Assembly: GCA_905233555.1 (NCBI GenBank)
Contig: CAJODF010000011.1
Location: 1-37,537 of the forward strand
From: an uncultured Prevotella sp.
Lineage (GTDB): Bacteria > Bacteroidota > Bacteroidia > Bacteroidales > Bacteroidaceae
Reading direction: 5' to 3'
Length of the DNA: 37,537 nt
Position numbers and translations under genes: made by a program. This document shows positions 14,924-23,381 of the stretch, piece by piece; positions within the stretch are counted from its first letter, which is position 1, and each line of letters begins with the position of its first letter. Under the pieces are notes generated by a model that saw only the letters and a list, made by a program, of their open reading frames with translations, was not told the origin of the DNA and made no database searches.

Positions 14924-17434
14924 CCTACTTATCTGCAGTCCTGTTGTCGAAAGCGTCATCTCCACAAACCGCGCATTCTCATTCATCCTGTTCTCCGCCA
15001 GTATTTGCTTAATCCGCACAGCAGCCTCCGGGTCCTTGGCAATCATATACAGATAACCGCCACCGCCGGCCCCGGGCAACTTATACCCGAGACACAGGTC
15101 GTCGATCAAATCCGTCAGGGCAGCCACCGCCGGAGGATTCGTCCCACTGTCGAGCCGCTGGTTCTGCTGCCAGGTCTTACGCACAAGCCGCCCCATCTGG
15201 GTGAAGTCATTACGCTGGATAGCCTCGTACATCGCCATCGTATGCTCCTTCATCTCACGCAACAGACGCAACTCCTCGTTGTGGTTGAGGAACATTCGCC
15301 GTACAATCTCCGCCAATATCTGCTTGGCGGTACGGGTGATGCCCGTATAGTATAACAGGTGACAGGCTTTGTACTCCGGCTGTGTCCATATATCATCGGG
15401 CAGCCAGCGCACCTGTGGACTCTGGTCGAAACCCTTACCCGTCTGCAACAGTTTCACGCCACCAAGCACGCCCCCGAACTGATCCTGCCAACCACCGCCA
15501 GTGGTGAGCATCTGCTCCAGCATCAGCGTACGGTGCCCAATCTCATTCTTGTCCCAGCCCAGACCGCAGAAGTCGTTCAATGCCCCCAGCACGGTAGCCG
15601 CCAGGATACTCGATGTTCCCAACCCGCTTCCCGCCGGAATGGCCGACAGCAGCGTCAGTTCAAGTCCCGATGTCACAGCGTGCTCTCCGAAGCCGGCAAG
15701 AACCAAGGCGGCCTTGGGGATGGAGAAGGGCGAACCCACATGCATGAAATCCATCAACTGCTCCCTCGTTTCCACTACCTCCATCGCACCGAGGTCGATG
15801 CTACGAAGCACGATACGGTGCTCCTTCGACGGCTTGATAAAGACCTGCAAGGGCGGCTGACCGTTGAGTTCGATGGCGAAGTTGATCACGTTGCCTCCCT
15901 CCATCAGACAGTAGGGCGGCGTATCCGTCCACCCGCCGGCAATATCGATACGCACCGGCGAGCGCCCCCAGACAATCTGGTCACTGCTGACACAGGGGGA
16001 CGGTTGCTGCTGGACAGCAGCAGCCTGGGAACAAAGGCCCTCACGAAGAAGGGCGAACGCCTTGTCGCTCTCACCACGGAACATGGCATTATGGATGCGC
16101 GTCATCAGCGGCGCATCCTCGGGCAGCGCCTCCGGCAGCGGTATCTGGTATTTCTCGAACGCCTCGGCGGCATCGGCCAGGTCGAGTTGGTAGAACACGC
16201 TGTGCCGCCAGTTCGCAGCCATCGCACGCCAGTTCTGCCGCCTATACCCCTCCCGTTGGGCAAACAGCCGCTTCAGGTCAGCCCGCTCCGCCACTTCGTT
16301 ACTATTCAGCGGCTCGTCAATCCGATAGCGGCGTATCTCGTAGTCGGAGTCGCCCACCGGCACCACGTCGATACACTCCCCGGGCGCCAGCGTCATCTCC
16401 CAATCGTTCTCAGGCACACCCGTCACCACATTGTCATGCGTCAGGTGCCACTTAGGCCCGATATAACTGTTCTCAATCCATATATTACTGTTCTCTTCCG
16501 TAAAAGGCACCTTCATCACAGCATTCTGCACAAAGATGGAGGGATGGGGCTTACGGTCCAGATGCATAATCTCACGCTGGTCGTTGACAAGGTTCTGCAA
16601 CCGCAGCGTCGAGGATATCATCTCCCGCGACGTACCGAAGTGATAGAATTCGCCGCCCGTCAGGGGCACGATGGCCACGCTCAACGCCCGCAGTTCGGGG
16701 TCGTCAAGGACTGGCTCGGTGCCGAGGGCACAGCCGAACTCGGAATAAAGATCATATTCCTTCCCGTCGCCCCGCTGCATCAGCAGCCGGACGGCCTTGT
16801 CGCTCAGCAGCCACACGCCGATATCAGTCAGGTAGAAATGGTCGCGCTGCAGGTCGGAGAGCGTCTGCACGGAAGGTTTCTGGAGCATCTGCTTCAGAAC
16901 GGAAGGCGACTGGCGGCTACTAACGAACACTCCGTGATTCTTCGCCACCGAGGCATCGAGCCACAGGCCGTAGCACACTACATCCGCCTCGGGAACAGGC
17001 TGCAGGGGCTGTGTGGCACGGACGAGCACATCGCCGCTCACCACCATCGTATGAATACCCTCTGGCGCCATCTGCATCATCTGCTCATACAGCGGCAACT
17101 GCACGCTGAGCAGATTCTGCGCGAGACGCTGTCCCCGCTCCCACCGGAACACCGGCAGGGGCATCAGCACCTTGCCCGACACGGCATAACTGGGCAGACG
17201 CTTGCTCTGCCCGCCGGCATGAATCAGGATGCGCTTCTCCTGTGGGAGCCAACGGTCCATATCCGTCGCGCCGTCGGCACGACAGGCTTCCTGCAACAGC
17301 CACGCCGTACCGCCACCACTACCGAGGCGGTGACCCACGGGGTCGCAGGTACAGAAGTATTCCTCACGGAAGAGCCCCGTCACCTCATGAAACACCCCCA
17401 CCAGATTCGGCGGCAACGACAATAATTTTTTCAC
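14918..17434 (-). CDS. fkp: Bifunctional L-fucokinase / fucose-1-phosphate guanylyltransferase
   Basis: 838 residues starting with GTG (MKKLLSLPPNL, matching the known N-terminus of Fkp). The protein converts free L-fucose to GDP-fucose for surface glycans. The N-terminal nucleotidyltransferase has GSGGGT (39-44) and HAGGQSKRLP (72-81); the C-terminal GHMP kinase has RSPVRIDIAGGW (491-502), the phosphate loop IPAGSGLGTSS (599-609) and LPGAGGGGYLY. Characterised Fkp proteins have about 950 residues. The missing ~110 seem to come mainly from the linker after the guanylyltransferase (about residues 365-385). The GTG start lies inside an 8-base repeat, four bases after the yfhO stop. Confidence 0.95.
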   Translation of the reverse strand: MKKLLSLPPNLVGVFHEVTGLFREEYFCTCDPVGHRLGSGGGTAWLLQEACRADGATDMDRWLPQEKRILIHAGGQSKRLPSYAVSGKVLMPLPVFRWERGQRLAQNLLSVQLPLYEQMMQMAPEGIHTMVVSGDVLVRATQPLQPVPEADVVCYGLWLDASVAKNHGVFVSSRQSPSVLKQMLQKPSVQTLSDLQRDHFYLTDIGVWLLSDKAVRLLMQRGDGKEYDLYSEFGCALGTEPVLDDPELRALSVAIVPLTGGEFYHFGTSREMISSTLRLQNLVNDQREIMHLDRKPHPSIFVQNAVMKVPFTEENSNIWIENSYIGPKWHLTHDNVVTGVPENDWEMTLAPGECIDVVPVGDSDYEIRRYRIDEPLNSNEVAERADLKRLFAQREGYRRQNWRAMAANWRHSVFYQLDLADAAEAFEKYQIPLPEALPEDAPLMTRIHNAMFRGESDKAFALLREGLCSQAAAVQQQPSPCVSSDQIVWGRSPVRIDIAGGWTDTPPYCLMEGGNVINFAIELNGQPPLQVFIKPSKEHRIVLRSIDLGAMEVVETREQLMDFMHVGSPFSIPKAALVLAGFGEHAVTSGLELTLLSAIPAGSGLGTSSILAATVLGALNDFCGLGWDKNEIGHRTLMLEQMLTTGGGWQDQFGGVLGGVKLLQTGKGFDQSPQVRWLPDDIWTQPEYKACHLLYYTGITRTAKQILAEIVRRMFLNHNEELRLLREMKEHTMAMYEAIQRNDFTQMGRLVRKTWQQNQRLDSGTNPPAVAALTDLIDDLCLGYKLPGAGGGGYLYMIAKDPEAAVRIKQILAENRMNENARFVEMTLSTTGLQISRS

Positions 17435-17462
17435 CTTTTCAACTTTTCACCTTTTCAACTTT
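17432..17462. repeat. 8-base repeat at the yfhO-fkp junction
   Basis: Two copies of a 16-base unit built from octamers (cacctttt + caactttt) at 17432-17447 and 17448-17462. On the minus strand it encodes the yfhO C-terminus (KVEKVKS), its TGA stop, and includes the GTG start of fkp. Confidence 0.85.
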
Positions 17463-19940
17463 CCTTCGGCGATATTCCATGAAGACGGCGCCGAGGAGCA
17501 CGAGGATCAGCACCACGTAGGATACGTAGGCAATCGTCTCCGTCACATCCACCGACTTCGGGAAGAAACTCAGCACCACCTCGTGCTTGCCGGGCTTCAC
17601 GTTCAATGCACGGAGGATATAGTTCACACGGCCCAACTCAGCAGGCTCGCCATCGACGGTCGCCGTCCACCCGGGATAATAAATCTCGGAGAACACGATC
17701 ACACCGCCCTTGCCCGAATTCACGTCGTACTTCAACTGGTTCGGCTCGTAGGCCGTGATGGTCACGATGCTCGCCGTATCCTGCTCGACGGCCTCGCCGA
17801 GTTGCGCCTTGAACTGCGCATCGGCCACAGCCTCGTGACGCAGGTCGATACGCCCTACCCCGTCGATTTCCTCGTTGGCGTTCTGCACATACTGGATCTT
17901 ATCCACGAACCATGCATTGCCGTAGGTATAGGGATTCTGCAGCGGTACGGTCTGTCCGCCCTGCAACGGGAAGATGATATACTTCGTGTTCAGCATGTTG
18001 AGCACGGGGAAGATGCTGTCGCCGTTCACCTGCGTCATGTCGCCGGCGGCATCGGCCACAGCGTTCATCATCGCCTGCATCTCGGGCGAGATATACTGCT
18101 CGATCATCTCCTGATAGCGGCGCAACTTAGCGGCATGGTAGCCACCGATGCTCTTATGATAGTAAGAGGTTTCATTCTCATTGAAGGTATTCGACGCCAG
18201 ATTCAGCACGCGGTAGTCGAGACTCTTGTCGTGCAGTATCTGCTCGTCGGTCTGTGTCATCTGCTGCGGTGCCTCGCGCTCACTCTTCGGCACGAACATC
18301 CCGTCGTTGAGGTAACGCTTGTTGATATGCCACAGGTCGCCGAGACAGAGCACCATCAGGATTGTAATCGTATATTCCTTCTTCAACTTGCCGTAGCAGA
18401 ATGCCAGCAGCACGCCCGCACCCACCAGGATAATATAGAACGAACGCAGGGCGTCGCTCGTAAACATCGCCTGACGCATCTCCGTCAGGTTGGTCATCAC
18501 GGGCTGCAGATACTCGCCAGGGAGCGTCTGAAGCGCCTGCAACTCACTCGTAGAGATGAAACTGTTGAAGAACATCGACGGCATCAGCCAGAACAGCAGG
18601 GAGATACCACCCGTCAGACAGAAACTGACGACCAGTGGCCACTTCAACTGTTCCCACTTCACCTCCTTATTGATCACTCCTTTCAGTGCCAGCATCGCCA
18701 GCAGGGGGATGGTGAACTCGGCGATCACCAATATCGACGCCACCGTACGAAACTTCGCGTACATCGGCACGTAGTCGATGAAGAAGTCCGTCAGGCCCAT
18801 GAAGTTCTTACCCCAGGAGAGCATAATCGACAGCACGGTTGCCGCCACCAAAGCCCACTTCAGCGGACCCTTCACGATGAAGATGCCAAGGATGAAGAGG
18901 AACATGACGAAGGCACCCACATAGACCGGCCCCGACGTACCCGGCTGCTCGCCCCAGTACTGCCCTATCTGGTCGTAGAGACTCAGGAAGTTATTGTCGG
19001 CCTTCTCCATCGCCGTCTCGTTGCGGCTCAGCGGCATCGAAGCACCGCCCTTCGTATTGGGCACCAGTAGCGTCCATGTCTCGCCAATACCGTAACTCCA
19101 CTGCGTGATATAGTCGCGTTCCAAACCGCTACTGGTCTGGTTAGCCGCGTTCTGCTTCACCAGTTCACTCTTGCCGCGCATCGACTCCTGACCATACTGC
19201 CAGGTGTGATACAGGTTCGACAGGTTCATGCACACGCCGATGGCGGCAGCCGCCAGACAGACGCCCGTGGCCTTCGCAAAACGCAGCAACTGACCCTTCT
19301 GCACTGCCTCGACAAACCAAGCGATGACGAGGAACAAGATGATGAATAGATAGTAGTACGTCATCTGTACGTGGTTGGCGTTGATCTCAAACGCCGTGAA
19401 GATAGCTGTCACGATGAAGCCCCACAAGTACTTCCCGCGGTAGGCCAGCACGATACCCGCAATCATCGGCGGCAGGTAGGCCAGCGCCCACACCTTCCAG
19501 ATGTGTCCGGCAGCGATGATGATCAGGAAATAAGTGGAAAAGGCCCATAGCACGGAACCCATGGCAGCCAGATGCTGACGGAAGTCGAACGCCCGAAGCA
19601 GGATATAGAAGCCCAGCAGATAGGCGAACACATACCACACATTCTCCGGCAACCACAGATGGAAGGCATTGATGGCCTGTCCCAACTTGTCGGTCGAATG
19701 ATACGACGGGGCCGTCTGGTACGTCGGCATACCACTGAAAAGGGCGTTCGTCCAACGGCTCCGCTCTCCCGTCTTCTGCAGATACTCGATACCCTCCTGT
19801 CCGGCACCGCGCCCTGCCGAGGCATCGTGACGGTAAAGGATGCGCCCCTCGATGTCGGCGGGGAAGAAATAGGCAAATGCCAAAACCACAAACAACAATA
19901 CTGCCAGCACATCAAGCAGCCATTTCTTTATCATGTCCAT
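17439..19940 (-). CDS. YfhO family membrane protein
   Basis: 833 residues if started at MDMIKKWLLD (19940); MIKKW at 19934 is an alternative, and a longer frame to 20021 is rejected because the promoter lies within it. There are about a dozen membrane segments and a large extracytoplasmic C-terminal beta domain with the YfhO signature (VIVFSEIYYPGWTATVDGE, then ALNVKPGKHEVVLSF). Members belong to the GT-C-like multi-membrane-pass group; some are linked to lipoteichoic-acid glycosylation in Gram-positives, but the role in Bacteroidetes is unsettled. The last seven residues come from a repeat. It heads the operon with fkp, which suggests surface-glycan work. Confidence 0.85.
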   Translation of the reverse strand: MDMIKKWLLDVLAVLLFVVLAFAYFFPADIEGRILYRHDASAGRGAGQEGIEYLQKTGERSRWTNALFSGMPTYQTAPSYHSTDKLGQAINAFHLWLPENVWYVFAYLLGFYILLRAFDFRQHLAAMGSVLWAFSTYFLIIIAAGHIWKVWALAYLPPMIAGIVLAYRGKYLWGFIVTAIFTAFEINANHVQMTYYYLFIILFLVIAWFVEAVQKGQLLRFAKATGVCLAAAAIGVCMNLSNLYHTWQYGQESMRGKSELVKQNAANQTSSGLERDYITQWSYGIGETWTLLVPNTKGGASMPLSRNETAMEKADNNFLSLYDQIGQYWGEQPGTSGPVYVGAFVMFLFILGIFIVKGPLKWALVAATVLSIMLSWGKNFMGLTDFFIDYVPMYAKFRTVASILVIAEFTIPLLAMLALKGVINKEVKWEQLKWPLVVSFCLTGGISLLFWLMPSMFFNSFISTSELQALQTLPGEYLQPVMTNLTEMRQAMFTSDALRSFYIILVGAGVLLAFCYGKLKKEYTITILMVLCLGDLWHINKRYLNDGMFVPKSEREAPQQMTQTDEQILHDKSLDYRVLNLASNTFNENETSYYHKSIGGYHAAKLRRYQEMIEQYISPEMQAMMNAVADAAGDMTQVNGDSIFPVLNMLNTKYIIFPLQGGQTVPLQNPYTYGNAWFVDKIQYVQNANEEIDGVGRIDLRHEAVADAQFKAQLGEAVEQDTASIVTITAYEPNQLKYDVNSGKGGVIVFSEIYYPGWTATVDGEPAELGRVNYILRALNVKPGKHEVVLSFFPKSVDVTETIAYVSYVVLILVLLGAVFMEYRRRKVEKVKS

Positions 19941-19967
19941 AACTTGCAAGTTTTTAATTTCTGCCTG

Positions 19968-19999
19968 CAAAGGTACAAATAAGTAATCGAAAAACCAAA
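19968..19999 (-). promoter_or_regulatory. Promoter of the yfhO-fkp-GSCFA-murF-alr operon
   Basis: On the minus strand TTTG (19999-19996), a 20-base spacer and TACCTTTG (19975-19968) give a consensus promoter. The leader to the ATG at 19940 is about 20 bases. Confidence 0.8.
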
Positions 20000-20048
20000 T
20001 TAATTTGGGTTTTTCATGCATTCCTCAGAACGAACGTAAGGATATTTG

Positions 20049-20183
20049 TTATTCATCGTATTGACGACGGCGGTAGTCCCAGAGGATGTAGGCTACGTAG
20101 CCAAGCAAGCCGAGGTAGGCCGTCACGAAGGAGACGGTGAACCATAGGGGCTGGGATAGGAAGAATTGTATGCTGTCGGTCAT
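20049..20183 (-). CDS. 44-residue single-pass membrane protein
   Basis: A small protein starting MTDSIQFFLSQ with one membrane segment (about 13-35: FTVSFVTAYLGLLGYVAYILW) and a charged C-terminus DYRRRQYDE. The ATG at 20183 is preceded by an A-rich stretch (aaaagaa), and a TAACTTTG element lies 25 bases upstream. It diverges from a membrane-anchored AraC regulator, with a repeat-built operator between them, so it may be controlled by that regulator. Family unknown; size and topology resemble small accessory subunits of membrane complexes, but nothing specific can be claimed. Confidence 0.65.
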   Translation of the reverse strand: MTDSIQFFLSQPLWFTVSFVTAYLGLLGYVAYILWDYRRRQYDE

Positions 20184-20207
20184 TTCTTTTAGGTTTTGAT
20201 TTGCGCA

Positions 20208-20215
20208 CAAAGTTA
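20208..20215 (-). promoter_or_regulatory. Minus-7 element of the small membrane protein gene
   Basis: TAACTTTG on the minus strand (20215-20208) matches TAnnTTTG. No TTTG is seen 19-21 bases upstream; that place (about 20236) lies in the GGTGTAAAA repeat, so activation by a bound regulator is plausible. Confidence 0.45.
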
Positions 20216-20234
20216 GTGAAAAGGGGTGAGTGGG

Positions 20235-20303
20235 GGTGTAAAAAAAAAGCATTTGGTGTGAAATATCTGGTCATAGGTGTGAAAAAATAGGTGTTTTTTC
20301 ACA
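20235..20303. promoter_or_regulatory. Repeat-built operator between divergent genes
   Basis: Direct repeats ggtgtaaaa (20235), ggtgtgaaa (20255) and ggtgtgaaa (20276) are spaced 20 and 21 bases apart. The third forms a perfect 10-base stem with ttttttcaca at 20294-20303 (left arm 20278-20287, six-base loop). AraC-family proteins classically bind direct repeats about 21 bases apart, so this is the likely operator of the neighbouring AraC regulator. Confidence 0.6.
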
Positions 20304-20309
20304 ATTTCC

Positions 20310-20340
20310 TTGGTATTTTGACCGATTTTATGTATTTTTG
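20310..20340 (+). promoter_or_regulatory. Promoter of the AraC regulator
   Basis: TTG at 20310-20312, a 20-base spacer and TATTTTTG at 20333-20340. The ATG at 20346 is only five bases downstream, so transcription would start at or beside the start codon. Either the mRNA is leaderless or translation starts at an internal ATG such as 20364 (MQISGML). Confidence 0.7.
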
Positions 20341-20345
20341 TACCC

Positions 20346-21443
20346 ATGATTACGATTGGCGAGATGCAGATAAGCGGTATGCTGACGATGGCAATGTTGT
20401 CGGTGATGCTGATGCTGTGCGTGCCTCCCCGCTCCGTACACCGTAGCAGTTTTGCCCGTGCGCGGTGGATGATGGCGCTGGGCACGGGGCTTATCGCCGT
20501 GCAGTTTCTGTTGCAGTACGTGTTCGGCTTCCGCCAGATGGGTGTGACGCAGGCGGTACTGCTAAACCTGTTGCTGTTTACGCCCGCCTCGCTGTGCTGC
20601 GGCATGGCGATCCTTTATGTGCAGCGGCAGGGCTATGTGAGTCGGCGGGAATGGGCGACGACGACGGCCATCTGCGCCGTGTCGATGTTGTTGCTGGCGG
20701 GTACGGCACTATTGGACGGCGTGCCGATTCGCGAGGAGTCGAGGGCACTGCGGATGGCGGAATACACGGGCGGGTTGTTCTACGTGATGCTGCAGAGTTA
20801 CATCTTCGTCAGGCAGTATAAGTCATACAAGCAGTTGGAGCAGGCGGTAGATGAGTACTTCGACCGTGAGCGCCGCGACCTGTTCGGGTGGATGGGCTGG
20901 AGCATGAAGACGATGGCCGTGCTGGCCTTCTTCGTGCCGGTGGTCATCTTCATGGAAGGGAGCCTGCTGGTGCTGTTCTCCATCGCCTATTTCTTCTGTA
21001 TCTCCTACTCTACCATCAGTCTGTACCGCTACGGCGTGAGTGAGGACGTGATGCGCGTGGAGGAGGCGAAAGGAATGAGGAGTGAAGAAATGAGAAGTGA
21101 TGGCATGCGGAGTGAGAAGTTGTTGCTGGTAGAGGAAGCTGTATCGAAGTGGAAGGAGAATGGGTCGTACAAGGAGCACAACCTGACACTGAGTGTGGTG
21201 GCGCGGCAGATGAACCTGCCTCGCAGACAGTTGCAGGAGTGGCTGCGACACTCGGACTATAAGAATCTGGCCGGTCTGGTGACGATGCTACGCATCGAGG
21301 AGGCCAAGGAGATACTGAAGGCGCATCCCGAGTGGTCTGTGGAGAGTGTGGCTGAGCATTGCGGCTTCAGCAGCCGCGAGTATTTCCACCGCGCCTTCCG
21401 TCAGATAACAAAGATGACGCCCGCGAAGTTTCAACAGAGTTAG
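20346..21443 (+). CDS. Membrane-anchored AraC-family transcription regulator
   Basis: 365 residues. The N-terminal ~235 carry about six membrane segments (for example MLTMAMLSVMLMLCV, MALGTGLIAVQFLLQYVF, VLLNLLLFTPASLCCGMAIL, MAVLAFFVPVVIFM). After a linker with three 5-residue repeats (MRSEE, MRSDG, MRSEK; about residues 244-258) comes an AraC-type double helix-turn-helix: LSVVARQMNLPRRQLQEWL and SVESVAEHCGFSSREYFHRAF, ending MTPAKF. Such proteins probably sense a signal in or across the membrane and bind DNA from the inner face. The divergent 44-residue membrane protein is a likely target. The start may be 20346 or 20364. Confidence 0.85.
   Translation: MITIGEMQISGMLTMAMLSVMLMLCVPPRSVHRSSFARARWMMALGTGLIAVQFLLQYVFGFRQMGVTQAVLLNLLLFTPASLCCGMAILYVQRQGYVSRREWATTTAICAVSMLLLAGTALLDGVPIREESRALRMAEYTGGLFYVMLQSYIFVRQYKSYKQLEQAVDEYFDRERRDLFGWMGWSMKTMAVLAFFVPVVIFMEGSLLVLFSIAYFFCISYSTISLYRYGVSEDVMRVEEAKGMRSEEMRSDGMRSEKLLLVEEAVSKWKENGSYKEHNLTLSVVARQMNLPRRQLQEWLRHSDYKNLAGLVTMLRIEEAKEILKAHPEWSVESVAEHCGFSSREYFHRAFRQITKMTPAKFQQS
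21075..21119 (+). repeat. In-frame 15-base repeats in the AraC regulator linker
   Basis: Three 15-base units at 21075, 21090 and 21105 encode MRSEE, MRSDG and MRSEK. The unit (atgaggagtgaagaa) resembles the agtgaaa/gtgaaga repeats found at gene junctions and in sufE. Confidence 0.8.
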
Positions 21444-21463
21444 TTCCCCGGAGGGATTGAGAT

Positions 21464-22228
21464 ATGGAAGAACGGATAATCAGTAGTGTGCAGAATGCAA
21501 GGATTAAGCACGTTGTGGCGCTTCAGCAGAAGTCGGCACTGCGCCGCGAGGAGGGGCTCTTCGTGGTGGAGGGTCGGCGCGAGATAGCGCACTGCATCGC
21601 CTGCGGCTACGAGATAGAGGAATTGTATGTGCTCGACGGTGTGGCCGTCGAACGCGAGCATTATACCGTTTCGCCGCCGGTGTATGAGAAGATGGCGTAC
21701 CGTGAGGGCACGGAGGGTATCATCGCCGTGGTAAAGACGAAGGCGCACCATCTGAACGGTCTTACGCTGAGGGAGCATCCGCTCATCGTGGTGCTGGAGC
21801 GTGTGGAGAAGCCCGGTAACCTGGGGGCTATCCTGCGTACGGCAGAGGCGGCGGGCGTGGATGCCGTCATCATGTGTGATCCCCTCACCGACCTATACAA
21901 TCCGAACCTAATACGTGCCAGCATCGGCGGGGTGTTCAGTGTGCCGGTGGCGGTCTGCACGTCGCAGGAGTGCATCCAGTTCCTCAAGGAGCGGAAGGTG
22001 TGTATCCTGACGGCGCAACTGCAGGACTCGTACGCCTATTACGACTACGATATGCGAGGGGCTACAGCCTTGGTGATGGGGACGGAATCGACGGGTCTCA
22101 CCCAGCAGTGGCGCGATGCCGCCGATGCACATATCCGTATCCCGATGCTGGGGCGGCTCGACTCGCTGAACGTCAGCGTTTCCGCCGCCATCCTCATCTA
22201 TGAAGCGGTCAGGCAGAGAAATAGTTAA
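21464..22228 (+). CDS. TrmH/SpoU family RNA 2'-O-methyltransferase
   Basis: 254 residues. The N-terminal substrate-binding domain (KSALRREEGLFVVEGRREI) is followed by a SPOUT methyltransferase with its three motifs: EKPGNLGAILRTAEAAG, VMGTESTGL, and IPMLGRLDSLNVSVSAAILIYE, the knot that binds S-adenosylmethionine. Members methylate ribose in tRNA or 23S rRNA; the target cannot be assigned here. It follows the AraC regulator by 20 bases and precedes mtnN and luxS, which process the S-adenosylhomocysteine that this class of enzyme releases. Confidence 0.9.
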   Translation: MEERIISSVQNARIKHVVALQQKSALRREEGLFVVEGRREIAHCIACGYEIEELYVLDGVAVEREHYTVSPPVYEKMAYREGTEGIIAVVKTKAHHLNGLTLREHPLIVVLERVEKPGNLGAILRTAEAAGVDAVIMCDPLTDLYNPNLIRASIGGVFSVPVAVCTSQECIQFLKERKVCILTAQLQDSYAYYDYDMRGATALVMGTESTGLTQQWRDAADAHIRIPMLGRLDSLNVSVSAAILIYEAVRQRNS

Positions 22229-22254
22229 ATTGTCAAATAGTTAAATAGTCAGAT
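22219..22254. repeat. A/T-rich 7-8 base repeat between the TrmH gene and mtnN
   Basis: A degenerate run of units such as aaatagtt, aaattgtc, aaatagtt and aaatagtc reaches the ATG of mtnN at 22255 and includes the stop of the upstream gene. Confidence 0.65.
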
Positions 22255-22884
22255 ATGAAAATTGGAATGATTGTTGCGATGGACAAGGAGTTGAAGCAAC
22301 TCCGTCCGTTGTTCCCTGAGGACAGGGTGATTCTGCAGAAGAGCGGGATTGCGACGGTGAATGCCGCCATCCAGGCGGTGGAGATGATTCGCCAGTACAA
22401 ACCCGATGTGATTATCTCCTCCGGTTGTGCCGGCGGTCACGGTGACGATATCAACCTACAGGATGTGGTGGTGAGTTCGGAACTGACGTACCACGATGTG
22501 TATTGCGGAAAGGCCATCGACGATACGACGGTATTTGGTCAGGTGCAGGGTTTGCCCGTGCGCTATCAGGCCGATCCTTACCTCTTGGAGAAGGCCCGAC
22601 TGACGGGGGCGAAGCCGGGATTGATCGTGACAGGCGACTGGTTCGTCGATTCGAAGGAGAAGATGCGTGAGATTATCGGCCACTTCCCCGATGCGAAGGC
22701 CGTCGATATGGAGTCGTGTGCCATTGCGCAGACATGCTACATCTACAAGGTGCCGTTTATTTCCTTCCGTGTGATCAGCGATCTGCCCTTGCGCGATTCT
22801 GACGCCTCGCAGTATCATAATTTCTGGGATACCGTGGCCGAGCAATCCTTCCACGTCACCCGTACATTCATTGAGAGCCTCTAA
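22255..22884 (+). CDS. mtnN: 5'-methylthioadenosine / S-adenosylhomocysteine nucleosidase
   Basis: 209 residues, slightly shorter than the usual ~230. It removes adenine from S-adenosylhomocysteine (giving S-ribosylhomocysteine) and from methylthioadenosine. Typical parts are MKIGMIVAMDKELKQL at the start (catalytic acid region), SSGCAGGHGDDINLQDVVVS, the substrate-binding VDMESCAIAQTCY and the catalytic aspartate in FRVISDL. It lies two bases before luxS, which uses its product, so the pair is a functional operon. A heptamer-type repeat runs up to the start codon. Confidence 0.93.
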   Translation: MKIGMIVAMDKELKQLRPLFPEDRVILQKSGIATVNAAIQAVEMIRQYKPDVIISSGCAGGHGDDINLQDVVVSSELTYHDVYCGKAIDDTTVFGQVQGLPVRYQADPYLLEKARLTGAKPGLIVTGDWFVDSKEKMREIIGHFPDAKAVDMESCAIAQTCYIYKVPFISFRVISDLPLRDSDASQYHNFWDTVAEQSFHVTRTFIESL

Positions 22885-22886
22885 CC

Positions 22887-23381
22887 ATGGAAGTCATACA
22901 AAGTTTTACGATTGACCACACGCGCCTGAAGCCTGGTATCTATGTGTCGCGTGTGGATAAAGGCTTTACTACGTTCGACCTGCGCATCACGGAGCCCAAT
23001 AAGGAGCCTGCCGTTGCGCCTGCCGCCATGCACAGTATAGAGCACCTGATGGCTACGTGGTTCCGCAACTCGCGGGTGAAGGAAGATGTAGTCTATGTGG
23101 GTCCGATGGGTTGCCTGACGGGCATGTATATTATCATGACGGGTACTTACACCGTCGAGGATATGCGCCAGTTGACCATCGCGTGTCTGGAGTGGATACT
23201 CACGCAGACGGCAGTGCCGGCCACGACACCTGAGACATGCGGCAACTGTCTGCTCCACGACCTTCCCATGTGCCAATGGGAATGCCGCCGATATCTGGAT
23301 CGGCTACAGAACGATTTCCACTCGAAATATACTAAACTTCAGATTACCCTTGAGGACGGCAAGGTCTTTGCCGATGCATAA
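22887..23381 (+). CDS. luxS: S-ribosylhomocysteine lyase LuxS
   Basis: 164 residues, normal length. It cleaves S-ribosylhomocysteine to homocysteine and DPD, the precursor of autoinducer-2. The metal site HSIEH is at residues 49-53 (H49, H53), with C118 (TCGNC) as the third ligand; the catalytic cysteine is C76 in GPMGCLTGMY. It follows mtnN by two bases. Its stop is directly adjacent to the converging stop of the M28 gene (23382), leaving no intergenic base and no room for a terminator. Confidence 0.96.
   Translation: MEVIQSFTIDHTRLKPGIYVSRVDKGFTTFDLRITEPNKEPAVAPAAMHSIEHLMATWFRNSRVKEDVVYVGPMGCLTGMYIIMTGTYTVEDMRQLTIACLEWILTQTAVPATTPETCGNCLLHDLPMCQWECRRYLDRLQNDFHSKYTKLQITLEDGKVFADA

Noticed and set aside
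15359..17425. Long open frame (688 codons) on the plus strand opposite fkp
   Set aside because: Antisense to a fully conserved enzyme; composition is His/Arg/Gln-rich without any domain. It is a shadow of high-GC codon use.
17583..19070. Open frame of 495 codons opposite yfhO
   Set aside because: Antisense shadow; no motif, and yfhO has membrane segments and a family signature on the other strand.
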